From assembly GCA_019155205.2 (NCBI GenBank), contig JAHNZQ020000277.1, forward strand, positions 1,167,146 to 1,196,937: a stretch of 29,792 nucleotides of DNA, given 5' to 3'. This DNA comes from Gracilaria vermiculophylla (lineage: Eukaryota; Rhodophyta; Florideophyceae; Gracilariales; Gracilariaceae). Position numbers and translations under genes: made by a program. This document shows positions 18,981-26,801 of this stretch, piece after piece. How positions within the stretch are numbered: the first letter of the stretch is position 1; each line of letters starts with the position of its first letter. The notes beneath the pieces are model-generated. The model was not told the origin of the DNA. It did no database searches and saw only the letters and a list, made by a program, of their open reading frames with translations.

Positions 18981-19931
18981 CTAGATGGGAACCCTCATAA
19001 GAATGACTAGGACAACGAAGATGACCAAGATTGCGATTGTGGCAATCATCATCAACCACCAAGAAACTGTCGTGGCCCGGGTGTATTGCTTCAGATGAGA
19101 CCTATGTTTGGTGATTCCGGCAATGTTTTTGTCAACGGCATGTTCGGTTTGGTCCAGAACCGTGCCATCTTTCTTCAGCTTCTGGTTGTTGTTGGCGACG
19201 CTTTCCTTTAGCTGACCAACGAGGTCAACAAGATTAGATGTTAGTTGGTCCTGAATAGGTTGGTGACGGGCCATTAGCTCTTCGTCTTCCTTGGACAAAT
19301 GTGCTCGAGTGATTTGCGATGAAGCGGGTGCTCCTTTTCGCCGTCTCAAGCCCTCACCATCGTCAAGGAGCTTCTTTCGGACTGCTTCTGAGCTGTGCTT
19401 TTCATTTGTTTCATTGTGAAGTGCCTCCTTGTACGCTAAAGCATCAGCGCTCTCCCATTGTTCGCTCGTGATTTGCAGGTGCTTGATAGCTCCACTGTCA
19501 GCATCGGCAACGTTTTCAGCTAGCGCGCACTTTGCGCGACTCTCTTCTTCCGACAAGACTGCTTCGTAGTTTTCCACGACTCGCACGTATTCTTCCGCCA
19601 GGCTCACGGGGTCGGTGATGGTGGGGTCCATTCCTGGCCAGCCAGCGTGACCGCTTTGTGCGTACAGTTCGGCTCGATGAAGAACGCGGGTGGACTTGCG
19701 CTTCATGGCCTCGATGTAGTTGCGCATCTGCTTTCGTTCTTCCATGGCGCCTTTGCTGTCGCCGATGTACCTCCTTGCATGAATGCATTCGGCAACGACG
19801 TTTCCGAGGCGTCTTATCTCGAGCTCTGTCCAGAACACTTCATCTTTCTCCGGTTTGCTGGCCGTCTGCTCGCTTGCCGCGGCGAGGTTTCGGGCGCCTC
19901 CAAGCGCTTTGGTGGTCATTGCATCCGGCAT
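18981..19931 (-). CDS. USE1: USE1-type SNARE of Golgi-to-ER transport
   Basis: This 316-residue protein has the layout of Use1/p31, a Qc-type SNARE that works with Sec20, syntaxin 18 and Sec22 in retrograde transport at the ER. The N-terminal half is charged and helical. A SNARE-like motif occupies about residues 225-288, with heptad hydrophobics in HQPIQDQLTSNLVDLVGQL and the later DQTEHAVDKNIAGI. It ends in a tail anchor (about 290-313, TTVSWWLMMIATIAILVIFV) with a very short luminal tail. The segment RRKGAPASS before the SNARE motif and the order of blocks fit the family. The start is the first ATG; a second Met lies four residues later. It is divergent from SRP19, so two secretory-pathway genes share one upstream region. 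Confidence 0.88.
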   Translation of the reverse strand: MPDAMTTKALGGARNLAAASEQTASKPEKDEVFWTELEIRRLGNVVAECIHARRYIGDSKGAMEERKQMRNYIEAMKRKSTRVLHRAELYAQSGHAGWPGMDPTITDPVSLAEEYVRVVENYEAVLSEEESRAKCALAENVADADSGAIKHLQITSEQWESADALAYKEALHNETNEKHSSEAVRKKLLDDGEGLRRRKGAPASSQITRAHLSKEDEELMARHQPIQDQLTSNLVDLVGQLKESVANNNQKLKKDGTVLDQTEHAVDKNIAGITKHRSHLKQYTRATTVSWWLMMIATIAILVIFVVLVILMRVPI

Positions 19932-20400
19932 GGTGGCTGCGCGTAGGTATTCAAGATCAAAAGCCCATCGTTCTTTTCGACAGCGTTCAGCTGCAAGTCC
20001 TCGTCAGCGGCTTGTTGATGTTTTATCGGTTTCAAGTCAACGATGCAGAGCTGTGCGCGTCGCTGGGGACTCGGCAGTGTGGCGCAAGGTGTTTGTGCGT
20101 GGCATCCGCGAAATTTTGCAGATTTTCGTTGTTTTCGGCCATTTGTGCCCTACATTTGCAGTCAGTCAAGTTGTGGTTTGCCATGCATCACCACCTCCAT
20201 CCGCTGCGGGGGCGGCGAGTGGTGCGCGGCAATCGGACTGTTTATTTACCAAAACGTGTTTACCTTTTTCTCGATGTGCAATGTTTTGTTGAAATCTGTA
20301 TCATCACACGTACAGCACAAATCTCACGTTCACTATTGGTGTTGGAGCGGAGTAACTGTGCGAAGCGCCCTATCCACGACAATTGAAACCTCGTGAAGGA
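19932..20400. promoter_or_regulatory. Divergent upstream region of USE1 and SRP19
   Basis: These 469 bp contain plus-strand frames (for example 19658-20386) that are antisense or chance readings without domains. The phase-compatible opening of the SRP19 frame at 20383 is a TTG, so the ATG at 20401 is taken as the start. Confidence 0.5.
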
Positions 20401-21045
20401 ATGAACCGACCCACCGTGGTGTTCGGTGCCAACTATGGACCTGAGGTGGACCCCCGCCGCTGGGTTGTCATCTATCCTCCGTACGTCGACAAGACAAGAA
20501 AGGAAAAAGAGGTAGGTTGCTTGAGTGAGCCAGGTTTATTTGTGCAACACTCACGCATGGTGAAAAAGGGACTGACAAGGGAGCAAAACGTTTCGCAGGG
20601 ACGCAAAATCGCCAAAGAGAAATGCGTCGAAAAGCCCAACATGAAGGAGGTGTTTGACTGCGCCACGCTGCTCGGGTTTCACACTGCATTAGAGCTCGAC
20701 AAAGCGTACTGTCGCGATTACTGGCAACGAGGGAGAATCAGAGTGCGATTATTTGACGACGACGGGAAATTGGTGAGGTCCGATATTCCAAATCGTACGC
20801 TGTGCGCAACTTTTTGTTTCTTTCTTTTTTGTGTTTCACTTCACATCTAACCCTTTTTATTTTTATTGTATTGCCAATGCTTTGTGACAGGACGAATACT
20901 TTATGCCAAAGTGGCTGAGCTGATTCCCGAGCACAGGAGACAAGTTGAGTCGAAAAAGACAGCATCATCAACGAAAAAGGGGCCTTCAAAGCAAGGAAAA
21001 GGTGCTCCTGCGCCGCAAAAGAAGAAGAAGAAAGGGAAAAGATAG
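20401..21045 (+). CDS. SRP19: Signal recognition particle 19-kDa protein, three exons
   Basis: Exons 20401-20511, 20599-20794 and 20891-21045 join to 153 residues. Donors are GAG/GTAGGT and AATC/GTACGC; acceptors are TTTCGCAG and TGTGACAG. Exon 1 gives RRWVVIYPPYVDKTRKEKE, exon 2 begins GRKIAKEKCVEKP, and the second junction completes an Arg codon before ILYAKVAELIPEHRRQ. This is the complete SRP19 domain, which binds SRP RNA helices 6 and 8 and helps SRP54 to assemble. The C-terminus is a basic Lys/Gly tail ending in a GAA/AAG-rich microsatellite. That last part, with its stop codon, is repeated twice more downstream. The intron 1 reading stays open without splicing, which is why the unspliced frame looks longer than the family. 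Confidence 0.93.
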
Positions 21046-21292
21046 GTAACTGTTGCGCAGTTGCTCACGGCGTCAGTTGTACATGCAAAGCAAGGAAAAG
21101 GTGCTCCTGCGCCGCAAAAGAACAAGAAGAAGAAGAAGAAGAAAGGGAAAAGATAGGTAACTGTTGCACAGTTGCTCACGGCGTCAGTTGTACATTCAAA
21201 GCAAGGAAAAGGTGCTCCTGCGCCGCGAAAGAAGAAGAAGAAGAAAGGGAAAAGATAGGTAACTGTTGCACAGTTGCTCAAGGCGTCAGTTG

Positions 21293-21296
<4 letters not shown>
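20986..21296. repeat. Three tandem copies of the SRP19 3' end
   Basis: A unit of about 100-110 bp starts AAAGCAAGGAAAAGGTGCTC and ends GGCGTCAGTTGTACAT. It occurs at about 20986-21085, 21086-21195 and 21196-21296. Copy 1 includes the last 20 codons and stop of SRP19; copies 2 and 3 lie in the 3' flank. Copies differ mainly in the number of GAA triplets and in single substitutions. Confidence 0.92.

Positions 21297-21327
<31 letters not shown>
21294..21327. repeat. TG dinucleotide microsatellite
   Basis: An uninterrupted run of TG follows directly after the third tandem copy, between the convergent SRP19 and plastid-protein genes. Confidence 0.95.
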
Positions 21328-21329
<2 letters not shown>

Positions 21330-21478
21330 ACATCCCCAACAAAAACGGCTACGAGCGCATGGTGCGCTGGTGCTTGGCGTAGCACGGCGCTGACATTGCT
21401 GCCTGCCATGATAAAGAAAGTGTTTGACAGCTGTGTTGGCTAGAGCGAAATGCACTGCGCCATCTACAAGCGTGCGAC

Positions 21479-22018
21479 TCAATGTTGTGCGTCCTTGTGA
21501 TGCGACTGTTTCTTTCTCGCCAAGCCAAACATGTTGCTCAAGGCATTGGCGGCCTTGGACATGACGTCTGCGTCTGGGTCGGTGTAGCCGTGCTCGACGT
21601 GTGGCAGTTTGAGGTCAAAGCGCGCGCCTCTGTCGTACTTGGGAATGCCAAAGCTGGCCATGGGAATGGGGATGCCGCTCTCCTCCTCCTCCGTGTAGCC
21701 AACGTCGTCGTCGATGAAGCCGTTGTCCTTCATGCGGCGCCACTCGTGGATGGGGTCCTCGCCGTCCTTGACCTTGAGCACGCGGTTGTCGAAGTACTCC
21801 TCGACGGAGTCGCGGCGCTGCTGCACCTGTTCAAAGTACTTTTTGTTGCGCTTGGCGTCGCGGCGGCGCGCGAGGATCTCCTGCTGCCGGCGGAACGCCT
21901 CGTCCTTCTCGCCCTTCTTCCACGGCCCCATTGCGGGCGTTGCTCGGCGACAGGTGGAGCGCTCGGCAACGCACGACGGGGCTGGCTGAAGCGGAGTGGG
22001 GGCGGCGAACGCAGCCAT
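21479..22018 (-). CDS. Conserved-looking plastid protein of unknown function
   Basis: From the ATG at 22018 the product has 179 residues. The opening MAAFAAPTPLQPAPS with an early Phe and no acids resembles the transit peptides of neighbouring genes. The frame extends upstream to about 22483, but that part crosses a CCG repeat and is low complexity, so the inner ATG is preferred. The mature part begins with charged helices (EAFRRQQEILARRRDAKRNK, then HEWRRMKDNGFI). It ends with a compact motif GIPIPMASFGIPKYDRG, RFDLKLP and DPDADVMSK that looks strongly constrained. I do not recognise the family. No membrane span is present. It is the first gene of the strongly G+C-rich section and is divergent from the OB-fold candidate. 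Confidence 0.7.
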   Translation of the reverse strand: MAAFAAPTPLQPAPSCVAERSTCRRATPAMGPWKKGEKDEAFRRQQEILARRRDAKRNKKYFEQVQQRRDSVEEYFDNRVLKVKDGEDPIHEWRRMKDNGFIDDDVGYTEEEESGIPIPMASFGIPKYDRGARFDLKLPHVEHGYTDPDADVMSKAANALSNMFGLARKKQSHHKDAQH

Positions 22019-22395
22019 GGCGACAGTCAGGCGCTGGAAAGCTTCGGGCTGCGGGACGCTCGCGGCGGCGCGGTGCCGCGGCGCACGCGCGCTCCGCCCG
22101 CGCGAGCGCGACGCCTCTAAGTACCGGGCGCTTCGGCACGTCCGCATCGAGCGAGGCCAATTCGTGGTGAGCAAAGTAGCAGCGCGGCGCAAAGATATTT
22201 TGGCGGACGGCATGCAATCGCCTCGCCATGCGGACTGTAAGCGCGGCGCCGCAGCGCAGCGCCTACAGCCGGGTGACAGCTGTCGCGCGCCGCGCCACGT
22301 GCCGCGGATAAAGTTGCATTTTGGCGGGAGAGCGCAGCACGGCAGGGCACAACGGCAACTGCCATCACTCGAGCTGAGCGCGCAGCGTCCGTAGA

Positions 22396-22446
<51 letters not shown>
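22396..22446. repeat. CCG trinucleotide repeat
   Basis: A perfect run of CCG triplets lies just upstream of the OB-fold candidate and its divergent neighbour. Confidence 0.95.
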
Positions 22447-22452
<6 letters not shown>

Positions 22453-22592
22453 CCGCCGTCAGCAGCGCCGCTGCCGCTCCCACCTGCCTCCTGCTGCGTT
22501 CTCTGCAAGGCTGCCACCACCCGCGCCCACCTCATGGTCTGAAGCGGCGTCAAGGAGTCGTGCACCGCCAACCCGGTGTCTGTTTGCCAACT

Positions 22593-22634
22593 GCCGGCCG
22601 AAACCAGCCGCCGGCCGAAACCAGCCGCCGGCCG
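22593..22634. repeat. Short GCCGGCCGAAACCAGCC tandem repeat
   Basis: Two full copies and one partial copy lie about 30 bp before the ATG of the plus-strand gene, so they are probably in its promoter or 5' leader. Confidence 0.85.
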
Positions 22635-22660
22635 TGCTTGTGCTTGTCGGTGAGCAATCA

Positions 22661-24808
22661 ATGGCGTTTCTGCACGGCAGCGCTCCATGGGTGAAGGACT
22701 ACGTGATTGGGGCGCTGTGCGAGCCACCGCAAATGCGCTCGCTCAACGCCTCGTATCTGCTGGCAACGTCGCCCGTCTCGCATCGCCGAACGCTGTGCTG
22801 CTTTGACGGCGCGCACAGCGTCAACGTCGTGCTGTCGCAGTCCGTGGCCTCCACGCTGGACGCCGACGAGGAGGGGACCGGCGTAACGACGCGCAATCTG
22901 CTGGGCTACGTGCTGGCGCCGGTGCACGCCATCGTGCTGCCCGACATGACCACCTCGCCGCCGTCCGCCACGCTGCTGCTCAAGGACGTGCGCGTGTTTG
23001 CGGACCGGCGCCACCAGCGCCCGCCCGCCGCCGCCCCGCGCGTCGACCGCCACCCGCTCGTCGTCGCCTCGCTGCGCGCCAGCATTGCGCGCCAGCTGGC
23101 CGCGTTCAACGAGCTGCCCGCGCGCGGCCGCCGCCCGCGCAGCGCCGCGCAGCTGGCCGACGCCTTCCACGGCCTGCACCGCGCGTGCCCGCCGCCGCCC
23201 CCGCGCGCGCTCGCGCGCGCGGCCAGCGCGCTCGCGCTCGGCGGCGCGGAGGCCGCCGCCGCCGCCGCCGCCGCGCCGCTGGCGCGCGACGACGGCGACG
23301 CGCGCGACGAGCCGGCCGTCGACGCGCGCGAGCTGGAGCTGCTGGCGGCCGGCGCGCCGCCCGTGCTGGCGCCGGTGGCGGCGCGCTCGCGGGCGGCGAC
23401 GCCGGCGCGCGAGCAGCAGGCGCAACAGCGGCGCGGCGCGCTGTCGGACGGCGAGGAGCGCCCGCTCACGCAGCACTTTGCGCCCGACGAGAGCGCCGGC
23501 GCCGACGAGGCGCTCGCCGGCAGCCGCAGCTCGTGCGCCTCGTCGCCCGCGCCCGACGCGCCCGGCGCGCCGCACGCGCTCGCGCCGCCGCCGCCGCCGC
23601 CGCCGCCGCGCGACGTGTCGCCGCGCGGCGCCGACGCGCGCCGCGCGCGTGCGGGCGCGCGCAGCGCAGCGGCGGCGCGCGCGCCAAAACGCGCAAATAC
23701 GGCGCGCGCGGCGGACGCGCCCGAGGGGCGTGCGCGCGGCGCGGCGCGCGGCGCCGCCAGCCAGCGCGCCATGGCCGTGACGAGGGCGACGCGCGCGACG
23801 GCCGCCGCGGGCGGCAGCGACGGCGAGGGGCGCGCGCCGGGCGACGGCGCGCGCGCCGGCGAGGGCGCCGGCACGGCCGGGCGCGACGGAGAGGCGCCGC
23901 GCGCGGGCGCCGTGGCGGCCGACGCGCAGCGCGTCGGCGTGGTCGTCGCCGCCGCCACCGCCGCCGCCGGCGACGGCGGCGACGGAGGCGCGGCGGCGGC
24001 GGTGGCGGCGGCGGACGGCAGATCGGACGGCGACGGCGACGGGGACGGCGGCGAGGCCGGGCCGCAGCGCTCCTCGCCGAGCGTGAAAACGCAGCGCGCC
24101 GCGGACGGCGACGCGCGCGAGGACGGCGGCGAGCAGAGCGCGGCGGCGGCGGCGCGCGGCGCGGCGGAAGACGGCGCGGCGGCGGGCGGCGCCACAGCGC
24201 GCCAGCAGGCGGAGCACGCGCCGGCGCCGGCGCCGTCGCCGCGCGGCGCGGCGGAAGACGGCGCGGCAGCGGGCGGCGCCACAGCGCGCCAGCAGGCTGA
24301 GCACGCGCCGGCGCCGCTGCCGCCCAGCGCGGCGGAAGACGGCGCGGCAGCGGGCGGCGCCACAGCGCGCCAGCAGGCGGAGGACGCGCCGGCGCGCGCG
24401 GCTGGCGGGGGCGGCGCGGCGGCAGGCGGCGCGGCGGGTGGCGACGACGGGCTGGCGCAGGGCGCAGGCGAAGGGGCGGCGGCGGCGGCAAGGCGCGCAG
24501 CGAAGCGGGCGGCGGACGCGACGGCGGCGGCGGCGGCGGCGGCGGGCGACGCGGGCAGCGCGAGCAAGCGGCGACGCGGGGCGCACGACGTGGACTACCA
24601 CGTGGGCAAGGTGCAGGCGGAGCTGGAGCTGTTGCGCGAGTTTCGCGACAAGGTGGAGCGCGACACGGACATGTTCATCCTCGACCCCGAGCACTTTCTG
24701 CGCGGGTCGGTGGCGCGGCGCGGGGCGCAGCGCGCGGCGCGCGCGTCGCTGCCGGCGCCGCGGCTGGCGCGCGCGCGCGCGGCGCGCGCGGACGGCGCGG
24801 CGCGGTGA
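22661..24808 (+). CDS. Low-complexity nuclear protein with a candidate OB fold (TPP1- or RPA70N-like)
   Basis: The first ATG (22661) gives 715 residues; the frame opening at 22634 is a GTG. Residues about 8-125 are the only ordered N-terminal part: PWVKDYVIGALCEPP, then YLLATSPV, CCFDGAHSVNVVLSQSV, NLLGYVLAPVHAIVLP and SATLLLKDVRVFA. The pattern of strands, the DGxHSVxxxLS turn and the preceding W..x..I.G helix resemble the OB fold of the telomere protein TPP1/ACD, and less closely the N-terminal OB fold of RPA70. Residues about 170-630 are Ala/Arg/Gly/Pro low complexity with three tandem repeats. SKRRR (near 634) is a likely nuclear signal. A final helix (KVQAELELLREFRDKVERDT, FILDPEHFL) looks constrained. 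The gene is probably real; the fold is inference. Confidence 0.55.
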   Translation: MAFLHGSAPWVKDYVIGALCEPPQMRSLNASYLLATSPVSHRRTLCCFDGAHSVNVVLSQSVASTLDADEEGTGVTTRNLLGYVLAPVHAIVLPDMTTSPPSATLLLKDVRVFADRRHQRPPAAAPRVDRHPLVVASLRASIARQLAAFNELPARGRRPRSAAQLADAFHGLHRACPPPPPRALARAASALALGGAEAAAAAAAAPLARDDGDARDEPAVDARELELLAAGAPPVLAPVAARSRAATPAREQQAQQRRGALSDGEERPLTQHFAPDESAGADEALAGSRSSCASSPAPDAPGAPHALAPPPPPPPPRDVSPRGADARRARAGARSAAAARAPKRANTARAADAPEGRARGAARGAASQRAMAVTRATRATAAAGGSDGEGRAPGDGARAGEGAGTAGRDGEAPRAGAVAADAQRVGVVVAAATAAAGDGGDGGAAAAVAAADGRSDGDGDGDGGEAGPQRSSPSVKTQRAADGDAREDGGEQSAAAAARGAAEDGAAAGGATARQQAEHAPAPAPSPRGAAEDGAAAGGATARQQAEHAPAPLPPSAAEDGAAAGGATARQQAEDAPARAAGGGGAAAGGAAGGDDGLAQGAGEGAAAAARRAAKRAADATAAAAAAAGDAGSASKRRRGAHDVDYHVGKVQAELELLREFRDKVERDTDMFILDPEHFLRGSVARRGAQRAARASLPAPRLARARAARADGAAR
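24161..24395 (+). repeat. Three in-frame tandem repeats of 81-87 bp
   Basis: Units starting GCGGCGGAAGACGGCGCGGC at 24161, 24248 and about 24329 encode AAEDGAAAGGATARQQAE followed by a Pro/Ala spacer of variable length. The periods of 87 and 81 bp keep the frame of the surrounding gene. Confidence 0.9.
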
Positions 24809-24924
24809 GCGCAGCAGCGGCGGCGCTGGGGGGCGGGCGGCGTGGGGGGGGCGCATGTTGCGCACGCACACGACAGGACGCATAAACGAGGCGCTTGTTT
24901 GTTTGTTTTTTTTGGTTTGGCTGC

Positions 24925-25989
24925 TCATTGCGTGTTGGCGGTCAGAGTTGCTGTTGTTGTTGTTGTTGTGGGTGTTGGTGGTGTTGGTGCGGTGGTGGGC
25001 GTCGGGGGGCGGTGCGCGGCGGCGCGTTCCAGCACGACGGCCGGCACGCCGCACGGGACGGGCAGGAAGGGGAAGGGGGCCATGACCTGCCACGGGTGCT
25101 GCAGGCGGAGCTCGCGCGCGGGCGGCAGCGCGGCGGGCGCGCGCGCGCGCGCGCGGTACGGCACGCGGTGCACGAGCAGCAGCGCCAGGCACGCCGGGAG
25201 GTACCAGATGGAGGCGCGGAAGAGGCGGCGCGCGGCGGGGGCGGAGGTCGGGGCGGCGGCCAGCGCGGCGGCGGCGCGGTACATGGCGCAGCCCAGCAGC
25301 GCGCTCTGCCACGCAAACGGCGGCGCGGCGACGCCGGCCAGCGTGAAGGCGGCGCCCAGCGGCAGCAGCGCGGCGGCGGCGCGGCGCGCCCAGCGCGCGT
25401 TGGCGCGCGGGCGCGACACGGCCAGCATGCGCAGCCCGGCGGCGGCGTAGTCGGCGCGCGCCACGACGGCCAGCGCGTGGAAGTGCGCGATCTGCCACGC
25501 GAAGAGCAGCGCGGCGAGCGCGGCGGCGCCGCGCTCGCGCTCGCGCGCCAGCGCGCCGCCGCTGGCCGCGGCCCAGCCCAGCACGGGCGGCAGCGCGCCC
25601 ACGACGGCGCCCACGGCGGTGTTGGCCACGGACAGCGGCTTGAGCGGCGTGTACACGGCGCTGTACAGCACGATGTTGGCGGCGGCCAGCGCGGTGGCCG
25701 TGGGGTTGGTCAGCTGCGCCAGCACGGCCAGCCCCGACGCGGCGGTGGCCGCCGCAAAGGCGGCGGCGCCGCGCAGCCCGACGCGCCCGGCCGGCAGCGG
25801 GCGCAGCCGCGTGCGCGCCATGAGCGCGTCGGAGCGCCGCTCGTACATGTGGTTGAGCGTGTTGGCGGCGGCGGCCGCGAGCCACGTGCCGCCGGTGGTG
25901 GCCGCCAGCTGCGAGTAGTAGCGCCACGCGCGCGCACGGCCGTCACGATCGGCGTGCAACTCGCATTCGGCGTCGGCGTGCAACTCGCC

Positions 25990-26033
<44 letters not shown>

Positions 26034-26153
26034 GCGCGGCGTAGCCGACGGCGGCGGTGAAGGCGACGAGCGCGCTGAGGCGGTACTTGGACAGCGTGAG
26101 CAGGTCGCGCACGACGCGGCGCGTGTGCACGAGGCGGGCGGCGACGGCGGCCA

Positions 26154-26201
<48 letters not shown>

Positions 26202-26370
26202 TGGCTGGCGGCGATGGCGGCGCGCGCGCGAGGCGCCGAGGCGTCGGCGGCGATGAGCGGCGCGCGCCGCGAGCACGCAGTGTGGGCGCGGCTGCGGCTT
26301 GGGCTGCGGCGGCGGCGGCGGCGGCCAATGGCGCGCGCGCACGTGGCACGCGAGACCGCATCGCCGCCAT
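24925..26370 (-). CDS. COX10: Mitochondrial protoheme IX farnesyltransferase (heme O synthase)
   Basis: The enzyme adds a farnesyl group to heme B in the inner mitochondrial membrane, the first step to heme A for cytochrome oxidase. From the ATG at 26370 it has 481 residues, with a basic presequence (MAAMRSRVPRARAPLA). A second ATG at 26154 would give 409. The UbiA-family blocks are LLTLSKYRLSALVAF, the Asp/Asn-rich ANTLNHMYERRSDALM with RTRLRPLPAG, VYTPLKPLSVANTAVGA, LPPVLGWAAASGG, and AWQIAHFHALA with ADYAAAGLRML. YTPLKP has Pro where many homologues have Arg. A GCGTCG repeat inserts Ala-Asp pairs plus a duplicated GELHADAE/CELHAD segment before the first catalytic block. The C-terminus is a Thr/Pro-rich tail from a GTT repeat. 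The frame stays open upstream through the poly-G tract and should not be read as coding. Confidence 0.9.
25966..26036. repeat. Hexanucleotide GCGTCG repeat with a short duplication inside COX10
   Basis: Repeated GGCGTC units, preceded by two copies of a CGTGCAACTCGC.TT.GGCGT segment, encode Ala-Asp repeats on the minus strand. They interrupt the region between the first and second membrane parts of COX10, in frame. Confidence 0.85.
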
Positions 26371-26792
26371 GGCGCGGCGCGCGCGCGGGGCGCCGCGCCG
26401 CGCCGCGCCGCGCGTGGGGCGGGGGGGGCGCGCGCGCCGCGGGGCCGCGCGCGGTGGGGGGGGGGGGGGGCGGGGGGCGGCGGCCGGGGCGGGGGCGGGG
26501 GGCGGGGGGGGCGGGGGGCGGGGCGGGGGGGGGGGGGGGGGGGGCGGGGGGGGCGGGGGGCGGGGGGGGGGGGGGGGGGGGGGGGGCGGGCGGCGGCGGC
26601 AGCGGCGGCAGCGGCGCACGCGAGGTGCACGGGCAACACTCGTGCACTGGCGCGCGCGCGGTGGCAGGGCGCGCGCGGGGGCGCGCGGGGTACGGGCGGC
26701 ACTCGTCCACTGGCGCGCGCTTGGGCGCAGGCGCTCGGGCGCACGCGGGGGCGCGGCAGCGGCGCGTTTACTGGCGCGCGGCAGCGGCGCGT
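26371..26792. other. Extreme G-tract intergenic region between COX10 and the RING-like gene
   Basis: About 26416-26592 on the plus strand is almost only G with single C interruptions, including runs of more than ten G. On the coding strand of both flanking minus-strand genes this is C-rich. Many four-by-G-run combinations fit intramolecular G-quadruplexes. To its right are repeats of ACTGGCGCGCG-type words. The region must hold the COX10 promoter and the end of the upstream transcript. Confidence 0.7.
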
Positions 26793-26801
26793 TTACTGGC
26801 G
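26754..26801. repeat. Tandem repeat over the RING-gene stop codon
   Basis: The sequence GGCAGCGGCGCGTTTACTGG occurs twice in tandem with a period of about 25 bp. The right copy contains the TAA stop of the RING-like gene (26795-26793), and the left copy lies just after it. The gene's last codons and stop are therefore duplicated. Confidence 0.8.

Larger units (their letters stand above)
22019..22660. promoter_or_regulatory. G+C-rich divergent upstream region with CCG repeat
   Basis: The 642 bp between two divergent genes contain about 17 perfect CCG triplets (22396-22446). A short tandem repeat at 22593-22634 has a unit GCCGGCCGAAACCAGCC. Long frames on both strands are products of low stop-codon density. 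Confidence 0.55.

Noticed and set aside
20901..21482. 193-codon minus-strand frame rich in Phe
   Set aside because: It is the antisense of the triplicated SRP19 end and the TG repeat; the Phe runs are reversed GAA triplets.
22658..25927. 1,089-codon minus-strand frame
   Set aside because: It is antisense to the OB-fold gene and out of phase with COX10. It is Arg/Ala/Gly low complexity without ordered blocks.
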